In this document: in pieces, positions 56,623 to 64,000 of the stretch | Layout: every line of letters starts with the position of its first letter | Numbering within the stretch: the stretch's first letter is position 1 | DNA from: Yoonia maritima | GTDB lineage: Bacteria > Pseudomonadota > Alphaproteobacteria > Rhodobacterales > Rhodobacteraceae | Reading direction: 5' to 3' | DNA length: 64,000 nt | Assembly: GCF_003003285.1 (NCBI RefSeq) | Contig: NZ_PVTP01000002.1 | Location: 62,001 to 126,000 of the forward strand | The notes under the pieces: generated by a model | Told to the model about the DNA's origin: nothing | What the model saw: the letters and a program-made list of their open reading frames with translations, nothing else | Database searches by the model: none | Position numbers and translations under genes: made by a program

Positions 56623-57006
56623 TTACGCTTCGGCGCCCTTAGGCGCTTTGTAGTTGGTGACTTCTGCGATACGTGCGGACTTACCGCGACGGGTGCGCAG
56701 GTAGTACAGTTTCGCGCGACGTACGCGACCACGGCGCACCACGGTGATGCTTTCGATGTTTGTTGAATGCAGTGGGAACACACGTTCCACGCCTTCACCA
56801 AAGGAAATCTTGCGAACAGTGAACGAGCCAGCAATGCCTTTGCCGTTCTTACGAGCGATGCATACGCCTTCGTAGTTCTGCACACGAGTACGTGTGCCTT
56901 CGGTTACTTTGTAACCAACGCGGATGGTGTCACCCGCTTTAAAATCGGGGATTTCTTTCCCCAGCGCAGCAACCTGCTCCGCTTCGAGTTGTGCAATCAG
57001 ATCCAT
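56623..57006 (-). CDS. rplS: 50S ribosomal protein L19
   Basis: 127 residues, at the 30S-50S interface. [36 protein letters not shown] and [20 protein letters not shown] are the family blocks; the last ~15 residues ([10 protein letters not shown]) form a short extension. The 344-nt stretch upstream has no gene. rpmE follows. Confidence 0.97.
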   Translation of the reverse strand: MDLIAQLEAEQVAALGKEIPDFKAGDTIRVGYKVTEGTRTRVQNYEGVCIARKNGKGIAGSFTVRKISFGEGVERVFPLHSTNIESITVVRRGRVRRAKLYYLRTRRGKSARIAEVTNYKAPKGAEA

Positions 57007-57350
57007 CTGACGGCTCCTTTGATATACTTGCGGTTATCCGCAATGTTTGTTTGCGTGGCTCAGAGCTCTTTGTCGTTACCGGGTCCGCAGTTGCGCCCGC
57101 AAGAGATGCGTCATCATTCTTTGTTGTGGTTGTCCGGCGTCACTGGTGAGTAAGGATCAACGCAGACCCGCTCAAAACCCAGATGGTTCCATAAACCAAC
57201 ACCCGGAATCAGCAAGCCGACCGGGAATGGCTGCGTATAGGCCGATGTTGGGGCGTGATCAAGGGGGCAGGGCGCGTGGGTGATCTACTTTTTGCCGGTT
57301 TTAGTGAACGGAAGCTATCTAAGGTCCAAGTGTGATTCCTCTGTTGTTCG
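57007..57350 (-). other. Long leader region of rplS
   Basis: 344 nt without a gene. The palindrome GCGGTTATCCGC (57030-57041) is 24 nt before the rplS start and could be a leader hairpin; the rest contains several short G+C-rich stems. L19 operons elsewhere can be autoregulated, but no known leader family is recognised. Confidence 0.4.
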
Positions 57351-57713
57351 CTAGCCTAAGCCGGGAATTATCACGATCCGAATTACCCCAAAGCCAGCAA
57401 CCGCGATCCAAAAAAGCACAAATGCAAATCTCGACATGGCAGTGTCCGAGATTATTCTGATTGGAGGTTGAATGCGCGCCGCCAATCGTGAAGGCGGTCT
57501 CAGGCAAAAAGCGGTCATCGTTGAGGTAAGGAGCAGTGCAGGTACGCCGATGGAGAGTGATGTCGCAAGTTGACTATCTGGCGCAGATATTTCTTGCCAC
57601 AAACTCGATTGCTCAGGTGCGATCTGAGAAATCAAGTAGAGTGAGGCAAGAAATACCGCAACTACGAGATATGTTGCTACTTCAAATTTTGTAAATTTCT
57701 CAAGTAAATTCAT
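57351..57713 (-). CDS. Small unknown membrane protein
   Basis: 120 residues, A+T-rich. Three hydrophobic segments: about 13-30, 50-70 and 95-117. No family recognised. It stands between trmD and rplS, but 95 nt after trmD and in a region of unlike base composition, so it may be a recent addition to an otherwise conserved operon. Confidence 0.6.
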   Translation of the reverse strand: MNLLEKFTKFEVATYLVVAVFLASLYLISQIAPEQSSLWQEISAPDSQLATSLSIGVPALLLTSTMTAFCLRPPSRLAARIQPPIRIISDTAMSRFAFVLFWIAVAGFGVIRIVIIPGLG

Positions 57714-57808
57714 TTTAGAAATGTAGCATCAGTTTGAACTGAAGTATATTTGATTTCAAACAACTGATGAAACCGAACGCTCAGGCTCAATGCCCGCCGC
57801 GTAAGTAT

Positions 57809-58627
57809 CTAGTTTGATTGACTCTTCTTTCCATACTTCTTCCACAAATCAGGCCGCCGCTCTTGCGTGATCTTTTCCGACATTTCACGTCGCCATTCTG
57901 CGATTTTGGCGTGGTTGCCGGATAGCAGTACTTCAGGGATCGCGTGCCCCTGCCATTCGGCGGGTTTTGTGTATTGCGGATGCTCTAACAGCCCGTTGGA
58001 ATGGCTTTCTTCGACCGCGCTTTCAGCGTTGCCCAAAACACCAGGCAAAAGGCGGACAGTGGCGTCGATCATCGCTTGGGCTGCAATTTCACCGCCTGTC
58101 ATGACGAAATCACCAAGCGACACTTCTTGGATACCAAAGTGCTGCAATATCCGCTCGTCCACGCCTTCAAACCGACCACAGAGCATGGTGACACCATCCG
58201 CGCGCGCCCAGTTACGGGCCATGGCCTGATCAAACCGCTGTCCGCGTGGTGACAGATAAACCATTGGCATTATGCCCCGCGCCCCAGCGCGGGCGTCTTT
58301 GATCGCTGCTTCTAGCACGTCAGCACGTAGAACCATGCCAGCGCCACCACCAGCAGGGGTGTCATCGACGTTGCGATGTTTTCCGATCCCGTATTCGCGC
58401 AGATCATAGGTCTGCATCTGCCAACGCCCATCTTGCAGGGCTTTACCCGTCAGGCTTTCACCCAATACGCCCGGAAAAGCTTGCGGGAATAGGGTCAAAA
58501 TTTGCGCGGTCCATGACCCGGCAAGTTCAGGCGTGTCGGTCATCAGCTCGCGTGGTTTCAGCGTGGGCCGGATGGAAATGCGTCCTGCGGCTTTGCCGGC
58601 GGGCTTTGGTGGTATTTGTTCTGACAT
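57809..58627 (-). CDS. trmD: tRNA (guanine-N1-)-methyltransferase
   Basis: SPOUT enzyme that methylates G37 next to the anticodon; 272 residues. The trefoil-knot block LGDFVMTGGEIAAQAMIDATVRLLPGVLGN and GGGAGMVLRADVL are clear. It has a 28-residue N-terminal extension (MSEQIPPKPAGKAAGR...) rich in basic residues before the usual MTDTPELAGSWTAQILTL; such extensions are common in this group. A later start at 58543 is possible. Divergent from a kinase-like gene starting 64 nt away. Confidence 0.94.
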   Translation of the reverse strand: MSEQIPPKPAGKAAGRISIRPTLKPRELMTDTPELAGSWTAQILTLFPQAFPGVLGESLTGKALQDGRWQMQTYDLREYGIGKHRNVDDTPAGGGAGMVLRADVLEAAIKDARAGARGIMPMVYLSPRGQRFDQAMARNWARADGVTMLCGRFEGVDERILQHFGIQEVSLGDFVMTGGEIAAQAMIDATVRLLPGVLGNAESAVEESHSNGLLEHPQYTKPAEWQGHAIPEVLLSGNHAKIAEWRREMSEKITQERRPDLWKKYGKKSQSN

Positions 58628-58690
58628 GCGGTGGTTCTAGGGGATGACACTGTGCTGCGAAAGGGGCAACATAACCGTCGGAGTAGATGG

Positions 58691-59617
58691 ATGAGCATTG
58701 ATTTCGATAGAATCCTAGATCATGCGGCAGATCGCGAAGCCGCGATTGCGCGATGGGATGCCGTGGCTGTGGATAGTCCGTTGATGACGCAGGTCGCGCG
58801 CGGTGCATTGCTGAGCGCTAAATTACACACAGCGGTTTTCGCTGGGGAGTTCCAAGGTCGTTCAGTCATCCTCAGACATATTGCGCGTCCTAATGCGGTG
58901 GACGTTGTCACGAAGGTGCAGCTGGAACTAGAGCGGGTTGGCGCAGCAATGCGCAAAGGTGATTGCCAGATTAACCAGCTTATAGCGACTGATCCTGAAT
59001 GTGGTTTTATGATCGTATCGGTCGTGCCCGGTGTTCCGTTTTTCGAAGCAGACGATCCCGCGTTGTTGTCACAGGCAGGTCGTTGGCATCGCGTATTTGT
59101 GGGATCACGCCGCGAGATCGGGCACCTATCGCCGATGCATTGGCATAAGAAGTTGGCGGATATCCCATGTAATGGGCTTGATGGAGGTGACCTTGCGCTG
59201 GCGGATACTCTGAAAGATGCCCTTGCTGTACAAACACGTGCGTTGAAAGGTTTTGAGATCGCTCGTGTTGCGGGCCACGGTGATTTTGCGCCGCATAATT
59301 TTCGATATGATACTGGCGTGCTTTATGGGTTTGATACTGGCACCGGCGCAAAGGTACCTTTGGCGCGCGAGCTTGCGCATTTCATGCTGCATGTCGCGCT
59401 GAAATCTAAAGATACAGTTGGGGCATGGGGCATTTGCCCAGTGCAGGTCGATGCATTTGCGCAATCGGCAGGATTGCCGCGTACCGAATATGGTAGCACG
59501 CTGCGCTATTTTTTTGGTTGGTATTTGTATCGATCGTTATTGCGCTACGCGCGCAACGCCGGACGTCGGGAAAAGCTACGCGCGCTTATTCAGCAGTATC
59601 TTGATCCGGTTGGATAA
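58691..59617 (+). CDS. Aminoglycoside phosphotransferase-like kinase
   Basis: 308 residues. The catalytic loop is [15 protein letters not shown], and the metal-binding Asp is in LYGFDTGTG; the N-terminal half is less well conserved. A small-molecule kinase; the substrate is unknown and resistance is not implied. ATG 58691 has GGAG 8 nt upstream. It is the only plus-strand gene within the ribosomal block, and its 3' end overlaps rimM by 32 nt. Confidence 0.78.
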   Translation: MSIDFDRILDHAADREAAIARWDAVAVDSPLMTQVARGALLSAKLHTAVFAGEFQGRSVILRHIARPNAVDVVTKVQLELERVGAAMRKGDCQINQLIATDPECGFMIVSVVPGVPFFEADDPALLSQAGRWHRVFVGSRREIGHLSPMHWHKKLADIPCNGLDGGDLALADTLKDALAVQTRALKGFEIARVAGHGDFAPHNFRYDTGVLYGFDTGTGAKVPLARELAHFMLHVALKSKDTVGAWGICPVQVDAFAQSAGLPRTEYGSTLRYFFGWYLYRSLLRYARNAGRREKLRALIQQYLDPVG

Positions 59618-60116
59618 ATAGACCCTCTGGCGGATCAGCGATCACGCGGCCAGACGAAAGATCAACAGTTGGCACGGCGGCCTTAGTGAAAGGCAGTAGG
59701 ACGGTTTCGGATTGGCCGGGCACAATAACCTCAAGCAGATCGCCTGCGCCGTGGTCCATGACGTTCTTAACGGTGCCAAGAGTGGCGCCACCAGTATCAA
59801 GCACCTTTAGCCCGATCAGATCGGCATAGTAATATTCGTCATCAGGCAGGGACGGCATCACGTCGCGGTCAGCGTAAAGGCTGATGTTGCGTAGCGCGTC
59901 GGCTTCTTCTTTGGTGGTGATGCCATCAACATGGGCGGTAAAGCCGTTCTTCAGCTGACCTGTCAGAACGATCTGGCCAAATTTGCGACCGTCTTCGGTG
60001 TAAAGCGGGGTGTAATCGGCAATTGCTGCGGGATCCGCGCAAAACGACTTGAGGCGGACTTCGCCTTTGACGCCAAAAGAGCCGCCAAGCGTGCCAACAA
60101 TTACGCGGTCAGTCAT
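59586..60116 (-). CDS. rimM: 16S rRNA processing protein RimM
   Basis: 176 residues. Assembly factor of the 30S head, binds S19. The RimM N-domain ([21 protein letters not shown]) and PRC-barrel C-domain ([25 protein letters not shown]) are both present. Its ATG lies in the 3' end of the 50-residue gene (ATGACTGA), so the two are coupled. Confidence 0.95.
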   Translation of the reverse strand: MTDRVIVGTLGGSFGVKGEVRLKSFCADPAAIADYTPLYTEDGRKFGQIVLTGQLKNGFTAHVDGITTKEEADALRNISLYADRDVMPSLPDDEYYYADLIGLKVLDTGGATLGTVKNVMDHGAGDLLEVIVPGQSETVLLPFTKAAVPTVDLSSGRVIADPPEGLFIQPDQDTAE

Positions 60117-60261
60117 TTGGGATATCCGATCTTACACACATTTGTTTGGTCCACTGTCCGTTGCTGTCTTCGCAATTTGCCTGTGCATTACTGCGTTCAG
60201 TCAGAATACCTGCAATGAAAGCAAATGCTGTGAAAATCACAAGGCGTAGCAAACGAAACAT
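60109..60261 (-). CDS. Small exported protein of 50 residues between rpsP and rimM
   Basis: Too short for most gene callers. It begins [20 protein letters not shown], a signal or anchor segment, with NAQA as a possible cleavage site, followed by [21 protein letters not shown] with two Cys that could form a disulfide. Its TGA overlaps the rimM ATG by 8 nt. It is in the position between rpsP and rimM (60 nt from rpsP), with GGGAACTTCC before the ATG. Function unknown. Confidence 0.7.
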   Translation of the reverse strand: MFRLLRLVIFTAFAFIAGILTERSNAQANCEDSNGQWTKQMCVRSDIPND

Positions 60262-60321
60262 GGAAGTTCCCTAAAGGGATGGGGTGTTGCCCGGCGCAGT
60301 GGCCGGGCAACGGTGAGTAAT

Positions 60322-60714
60322 TTACTCTTCAGAAGCAGCAGCTTCTTCTGCAGGTGCGTTTGCAGCTTCTTCAGCAGCTTTCGCTTTTTCTGCTTTTTCT
60401 TCAGCACGTGCCTGAGCAGCTTTGCCTGGTGTACCTTTTTTCGGGTTGCTGCGGTCTTTCTTAGGCAGCTCGCCTGCGGCTTCGAGCATACGGGAAACAC
60501 GGTCAGTCGGCTGTGCGCCTTCGCCCAACCAGTATTTCACGCGCTCGATGTCCATTTTCACGCGGTCTTCGCTGTCTTTTGGCAACATTGGGTTATATGT
60601 GCCCAGCTTTTCGATGAAACGGCCATCACGTGGCATGCGGCTGTCAGCAGCAACGATTGCGTAGTGAGGGCGTTTTTTAGAACCGCCGCGTGCGAGACGA
60701 ATTTTCATAGCCAT
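60322..60714 (-). CDS. rpsP: 30S ribosomal protein S16
   Basis: 130 residues. [41 protein letters not shown] is diagnostic. The core is ~82 residues; the C-terminal ~45 residues ([35 protein letters not shown]) form an Ala/Glu/Lys-rich tail, as in other alphaproteobacteria but long. An upstream repeat copy lies between it and the chorismate mutase gene. Confidence 0.96.
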   Translation of the reverse strand: MAMKIRLARGGSKKRPHYAIVAADSRMPRDGRFIEKLGTYNPMLPKDSEDRVKMDIERVKYWLGEGAQPTDRVSRMLEAAGELPKKDRSNPKKGTPGKAAQARAEEKAEKAKAAEEAANAPAEEAAASEE

Positions 60715-60744
60715 GGTGTATTCTCCTATAAATGGCAGGGGTGT

Positions 60745-60767
60745 GGTGGATTGAAATCCACCCTACG
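60745..60767 (-). repeat. Dispersed palindromic repeat, copy 5
   Basis: On the minus strand: CGTAG, then GGTGGATT / AATCCACC around TC, identical to copy 1. It contains the TAG stop of the chorismate mutase gene (60763-60765) and lies 31 nt before the rpsP start. Confidence 0.87.
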
Positions 60768-61059
60768 ATTGGTGTTGTTTGTGGTGTTGGATTACTTCCT
60801 GAATGATGAAGTTCAGGAATTTCTTGGCAAACTCAGGATCTAGATCGGCCTGGCTTGCAAGTTCGGTCAACCGTGCAATCTGCTGCTCTTCGCGCGCAGG
60901 ATCGGACGGTGGAAGGTCGTGTTCGGCTTTGAGTTTGCCGACGGCTTGGGTGTGCTTGAACCGCTCGCCCAATGTATAAACAAGGATCGCGTCCAATCGG
61001 TCGATGCTATCGCGGTGGCCTTTAAGCACCTCGGCGGCGCGGGTAATAGCGTCAGACAT
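60763..61059 (-). CDS. Chorismate mutase, AroQ type
   Basis: Converts chorismate to prephenate in Phe/Tyr synthesis; 98 residues. The helical AroQ pattern is visible: VLKGHRDSIDRLDAILVYTLGERFKHTQAVGKLKAEHDLPPSDPAREEQQIARL (active-site Arg, Lys and Arg in the usual order), ending in FAKKFLNFIIQEVIQHH. The ATG at 61059 has AAGGAAC upstream. The stop lies in repeat copy 5. Start overlaps the acetyltransferase gene by 8 nt. Confidence 0.9.
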   Translation of the reverse strand: MSDAITRAAEVLKGHRDSIDRLDAILVYTLGERFKHTQAVGKLKAEHDLPPSDPAREEQQIARLTELASQADLDPEFAKKFLNFIIQEVIQHHKQHQS

Positions 61060-61612
61060 GGGACGTTCCTTTGCTGGGATCATGGTTAAATGTAGTGTTG
61101 GCGTCCACCGCATCAGGGGATGGATGCCGCCAGATGTACATTTTGCCTAGCGTTTCGTGATGGTAGGTTTCGCCATCGGTGCAGCCCATGCGTTTGGCAA
61201 GGGCGACAGAGCGGCTATTGGTCGGATCGATCAAGCTGATCGCAGTGGTCCAGCCAAGAGTTTGGTAGGCGTAGTTGCGGGCGGCAAGTGCTGCCTCATG
61301 GGCGATGCCGCGTCCTTCGCCGTTTTCGAAAAGAGACCATGCGATTTCCGGTTCTGGCCAGCCTTCGGGGTAGTAAAGCCCAACGACACCCAATGCCAAA
61401 TCCGTTTCGCGATCTGCAACGATCCAACGCCCGAAACCGCGCAAGACCCAATGCCCTGCGATTTCTGCAAGCTGGGTAAAAGCCTGCGCCCGGGTAAACG
61501 GCCCGCCAAGCAGTTTTGTGCGGTCAGAGCCCCGAAATTCGGCATAGTCATCAAAGTCGCGCCATTCGGGTGCGCGTAGAGTTAGCCGTTCAGTTTGCAA
61601 CACAGGGATCAT
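61052..61612 (-). CDS. GNAT acetyltransferase
   Basis: 186 residues. LQTERLTLRAPEWRDFDDYAEF, LGVVGLYYPEGWPEPEIAWSLFENGEGRGIAHEAALAARNYA and SLIDPTNSRSVALAKRMGC are the RimJ-type GNAT blocks with the acetyl-CoA site. It is coupled to the next gene by a 4-nt overlap and is a paralogue of it. Acceptor unknown. Confidence 0.88.
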   Translation of the reverse strand: MIPVLQTERLTLRAPEWRDFDDYAEFRGSDRTKLLGGPFTRAQAFTQLAEIAGHWVLRGFGRWIVADRETDLALGVVGLYYPEGWPEPEIAWSLFENGEGRGIAHEAALAARNYAYQTLGWTTAISLIDPTNSRSVALAKRMGCTDGETYHHETLGKMYIWRHPSPDAVDANTTFNHDPSKGTSHV

Positions 61613-62157
61613 GAAATTGCCCCTGCTGCTTGGGCGGTGGCGCGTGGGTTGTCGTGGGCAAGATGCCGCATGACGATCACGTTTTCACCATCGATCACGT
61701 CGCGGCGTTCTTCGGTCGCCCCAAGGCGCGTTGCCAAAGAAAGCGAACGCGTGTTGCTGGGTGCGATGAGCGAGATCAGCGGTTCAAGCCCAAGTGTCCG
61801 GCCAGCCCATTCGCGCACAGCGCAAGCGGCCTCGAACGCGTAGGATTTGCCTTCGAACCCGTCAAACATATGCCACGCCATTTCGGGCTGCGGCCATTCG
61901 ATGTGGTTCAGGACACCAACGCGGCCAGTCGCCACGCCAGTCTCTTTTTCAGTCACGGTAAAGAAACCGTAGCCATGCCAATTCCAGTGCCCAATGCCTG
62001 CGATAAAACCACGCCAAGCGTCACGTTCACTTACCGCGCCACCCACTGTTTCCATCCGCGCAGAACGCGTTGCCCAAGCGGTGAATGCCGCTAGGTCGCG
62101 CTTTTCTGGGCCGCGAAGGACCAGACGTGCTGTGCAAAGGGTGGGAGCGGGAGTCAT
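61609..62157 (-). CDS. GNAT acetyltransferase (tandem paralogue)
   Basis: 182 residues, same architecture as its neighbour: CTARLVLRGPEKRDLAAFTAW, GRVGVLNHIEWPQPEMAWHMFDGFEGKSYAFEAACAVREWA and LIAPSNTRSLSLATRLGA. It begins 3 nt after ffh. The pair between ffh and the ribosomal genes likely arose by duplication. Confidence 0.88.
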   Translation of the reverse strand: MTPAPTLCTARLVLRGPEKRDLAAFTAWATRSARMETVGGAVSERDAWRGFIAGIGHWNWHGYGFFTVTEKETGVATGRVGVLNHIEWPQPEMAWHMFDGFEGKSYAFEAACAVREWAGRTLGLEPLISLIAPSNTRSLSLATRLGATEERRDVIDGENVIVMRHLAHDNPRATAQAAGAIS

Positions 62158-62160
62158 TGG

Positions 62161-63660
62161 TTACTTTTTCTTCCCGAAACCAGACAGACCGGGTGGCAGG
62201 CCCATGCCGCCGCCAAGACCGGGCAGACCACCGGGCATTTTGCCTTGCAGGGCTTTAGCCGCTTCTTCCATGGCTTTTGGGTCGTTCATGTCGGGCATTC
62301 CAGCTGGCATACCGCCGCCTTTGCCGAACATGCCTTTCATGGCTTGTTTCAGCATGCCGCCTTTGCCCATCTTCTTCATCATGTCAGCCATCTGACGATG
62401 CTGTTTGACCAGCTTGTTCAGTTCAGACACTTCAAGACCGGCACCTTTGGCGATCCGCTTTTTGCGTGATGCGGCCAGTAGGTCAGGGTTCGCCCGTTCC
62501 TTTTTCGTCATGGAATTGATCAGCGCAATTTGGCGTTTCAGGATGCTATCATCCATGCCAGCAGCGGCCATCTGTTTACCCATTTTGGCAGCGCCCGGCA
62601 TCATGCCCATCATACCTTCCATGCCGCCCATCTTGAGCATCTGCTCGAGCTGCATTTTCAGGTCGTTCATGTTGAAACGGCCCTTTTGGAACCGCTTCAT
62701 CATGCGTTCGGCTTGTTCAGCCTCGATGGTTTCTTGGGCTTTTTCGACGAGCGCAACGATGTCACCCATGCCAAGGATACGACCAGCGATCCGGTCAGGC
62801 TCAAAGGTTTCAATCGCGTCTAGCTTTTCACCGACACCGACAAAGCGGATCGGTTTGCCAGTGATCGCACGCATCGAAAGCGCCGCACCACCGCGACCGT
62901 CACCGTCCATACGTGTCAGGACGACGCCAGAAACGCCGATTTTGTCGTCAAATTCTTGGGCGACGTTGACCGCGTCTTGACCTGTCAGGCCGTCGACGAC
63001 CAGCAGTGTCTCGCGTGGGCTAACGGCGTCACGCACCGCCGCTGCCTGCGCGATCAGTTCTTGGTCAATATGCAACCGGCCCGCAGTATCGAGCATATAG
63101 ACGTCATAACCACCAAGGCCGGCTTGTGTCTTGGCGCGTTTTGCAATCGCAACCGGATCTTCGCCTTTGACGATTGGCAGCGTGTCCACGCCAATCTGAC
63201 CACCAAGGATTTGCAGCTGCTCCATCGCCGCTGGGCGGTTCACGTCGAGTGACGCCATCAACACGCGCTTGCCTTCACGTTCTTTCAAACGCTTAGCTAG
63301 TTTCGCAGTTGTTGTTGTCTTACCGGAACCTTGCAGGCCGACCATCAGGATCGGGGCAGGCGGGTTGTCGATTTTCAGCGCGCCTGGGTCTTCGTCACCG
63401 GTTAGGATATGCTGCAGTTCGTCATGAACGATCTTAACGACCTGTTGGCCGGGTGTGATCGACTTAGTAACGGCCTGACCTGTTGCTTTATCCTGAACGG
63501 CCTTGATGAAATCACGCGCCACCGGCAGCGAGACGTCAGCCTCAAGCAATGCCACGCGGACTTCGCGTAGCGCGGTTTTGACGTCGTCGTCAGATAGCGC
63601 ACCCTGTTTGGTGAGCTTGTCAAAGACGCCTGAAAGGCGGTCGGATAGATTCTCAAACAT
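62161..63660 (-). CDS. ffh: Signal recognition particle protein Ffh
   Basis: GTPase that brings membrane-protein ribosomes to FtsY; 499 residues. The NG domain has GLQGSGKTTTTAKLA (P-loop), LLVVDGLTGQDAV, DTAGRLHID and TRMDGDGRGGAALS; the Met-rich M domain (residues ~330-499) ends in a Gly/Met/Pro tail. ATG 63660 is the family start. First gene of the minus-strand ffh-rpmE block. Its 4.5S RNA is not in the window. Confidence 0.96.
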   Translation of the reverse strand: MFENLSDRLSGVFDKLTKQGALSDDDVKTALREVRVALLEADVSLPVARDFIKAVQDKATGQAVTKSITPGQQVVKIVHDELQHILTGDEDPGALKIDNPPAPILMVGLQGSGKTTTTAKLAKRLKEREGKRVLMASLDVNRPAAMEQLQILGGQIGVDTLPIVKGEDPVAIAKRAKTQAGLGGYDVYMLDTAGRLHIDQELIAQAAAVRDAVSPRETLLVVDGLTGQDAVNVAQEFDDKIGVSGVVLTRMDGDGRGGAALSMRAITGKPIRFVGVGEKLDAIETFEPDRIAGRILGMGDIVALVEKAQETIEAEQAERMMKRFQKGRFNMNDLKMQLEQMLKMGGMEGMMGMMPGAAKMGKQMAAAGMDDSILKRQIALINSMTKKERANPDLLAASRKKRIAKGAGLEVSELNKLVKQHRQMADMMKKMGKGGMLKQAMKGMFGKGGGMPAGMPDMNDPKAMEEAAKALQGKMPGGLPGLGGGMGLPPGLSGFGKKK

Positions 63661-63726
63661 AGGCCTTGGCCCCTCGCGTCGTTTCGGTTGCCTTGCGTAT
63701 ATAGGAACGCTCGGCGTAAAGCAGTA

Positions 63727-63780
63727 GCGCCCCCGTGGGCGCAACGCGCTGACGGAGGGCGATCCCCTAGATTTCGGGGA
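63727..63780. other. Two short hairpins between ffh and its upstream neighbour
   Basis: GCGCCC-CCGT-GGGCGC (63727-63742) and CCCC-TAGATTT-CGGGG (63765-63780) lie upstream of ffh and downstream of the next minus-strand gene. One may end that gene's transcript. No T-run. Confidence 0.4.
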
Positions 63781-63816
63781 CCGGAAAGCTGGTGCTATCC
63801 GGGTGTTGGGTCGCGT

Positions 63817-64000
63817 TTACGCTCGCATGGCGTCTGAGTCAACATCCTGCGCTAGCCAGTCGTTAATGGCTTTGGCAACGTCATTTGCTCTACGTTCCGC
63901 GATGCGACCGTTTTCGTATGAAGCCGTCAGGGGATGCGTACCTTCGTCCATTCCACCATCCAGTATCACTGCCACGTGTTGAAATTTTTTATTGGGTTCG
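63817..64000 (-). CDS. Unknown protein, C-terminal part (start outside window)
   Basis: Last 60 or so residues of a gene entering from the right edge: it reads ...KKFQHVAVILDGGMDEGTHP and ends in NDWLAQDVDSDAMRA before TAA (63817-63819). No motif is strong enough to name a family. Confidence 0.55.
   Translation of the reverse strand, partial: EPNKKFQHVAVILDGGMDEGTHPLTASYENGRIAERRANDVAKAINDWLAQDVDSDAMRA

Noticed and set aside
1..64000. tRNA, rRNA, CRISPR array, IS element or prophage
   Set aside because: No tRNA-like T-loop with matching arms, no regularly spaced repeats, and no transposase or integrase-like protein was seen.

Overview
The window looks like a stretch of chromosome from an alphaproteobacterium of the family Rhodobacteraceae (Roseobacter group, Loktanella/Octadecabacter/Yoonia-like). 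The evidence is gene content and order: an RpoHII-type sigma factor, class I lysyl-tRNA synthetase, MipZ instead of Min proteins, a MoeB-like protein with an N-terminal membrane part, a dimethylglycine/sarcosine dehydrogenase-like protein, and the block ffh - acetyltransferases - chorismate mutase - rpsP - rimM - trmD - rplS - rpmE. The genus is a guess. I found no rRNA, tRNA, CRISPR, IS element or prophage. The window is mostly ordinary core and metabolic genome.

Layout: 1-2.5 kb: end of a GST gene, cobalamin genes (cobU plus a phosphatase), and divergent rpoH. 2.6-5.3 kb: coaBC-dut-moeB, overlapping by 4 nt at each junction. 5.3-9 kb: amino-acid ABC binding protein and permease without an ATPase, then a Dcp-like M3 peptidase. 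9-13.6 kb: cation efflux, SH3 protein, 2-hydroxyacid dehydrogenase, an unknown membrane-anchored protein, a class 3 lipase-like protein. 13.8-20.2 kb: the large GcvT-type dehydrogenase, facing a minus-strand cluster (Cys-rich protein, aldo/keto reductase, FAD amine oxidoreductase, GNAT, small membrane protein). 20.3-26 kb: AKR, GH43 xylosidase, propeller protein, nadD and a D-Ala-D-Ala carboxypeptidase, closely packed. 26-31 kb: acidic anchored protein, TerB-like protein, lysS, a tailspike-like beta-helix protein.

31.2-36.4 kb holds a full urease operon, ureD-A-B-C-(45-aa ORF)-E-F-G. 36.4-42 kb: outer-membrane barrel, YdcF-like protein, acs, an mtfA-like gene broken by a frameshift, and an MscS-type channel. 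42.3-49.4 kb: leucine biosynthesis, with leuCD separated from leuB by a membrane protein, a nuclease/phosphatase-fold protein, an epimerase and its divergent LysR regulator. 49.6-55.2 kb: EamA transporter, FMN glutamate-synthase-like protein, mipZ, a DEAD-box helicase with a long structured leader, and a DUF1992 protein. 55.6-64 kb: a small exported protein and the ribosome/SRP block.

Most worth a second look: (i) a glycine-riboswitch-like motif in the leader of the DEAD-box helicase; (ii) a dispersed 23-nt palindromic repeat, five copies, which supplies stop codons or overlaps starts; (iii) an RpoE-type promoter before rpoH; (iv) a hairpin that hides the coaBC ribosome binding site; (v) an 18-residue insertion in UreC and an unlisted small ORF in the urease operon; (vi) a 50-aa exported protein coupled to rimM; (vii) the mtfA frameshift. 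I did not find a convincing new multi-gene system.
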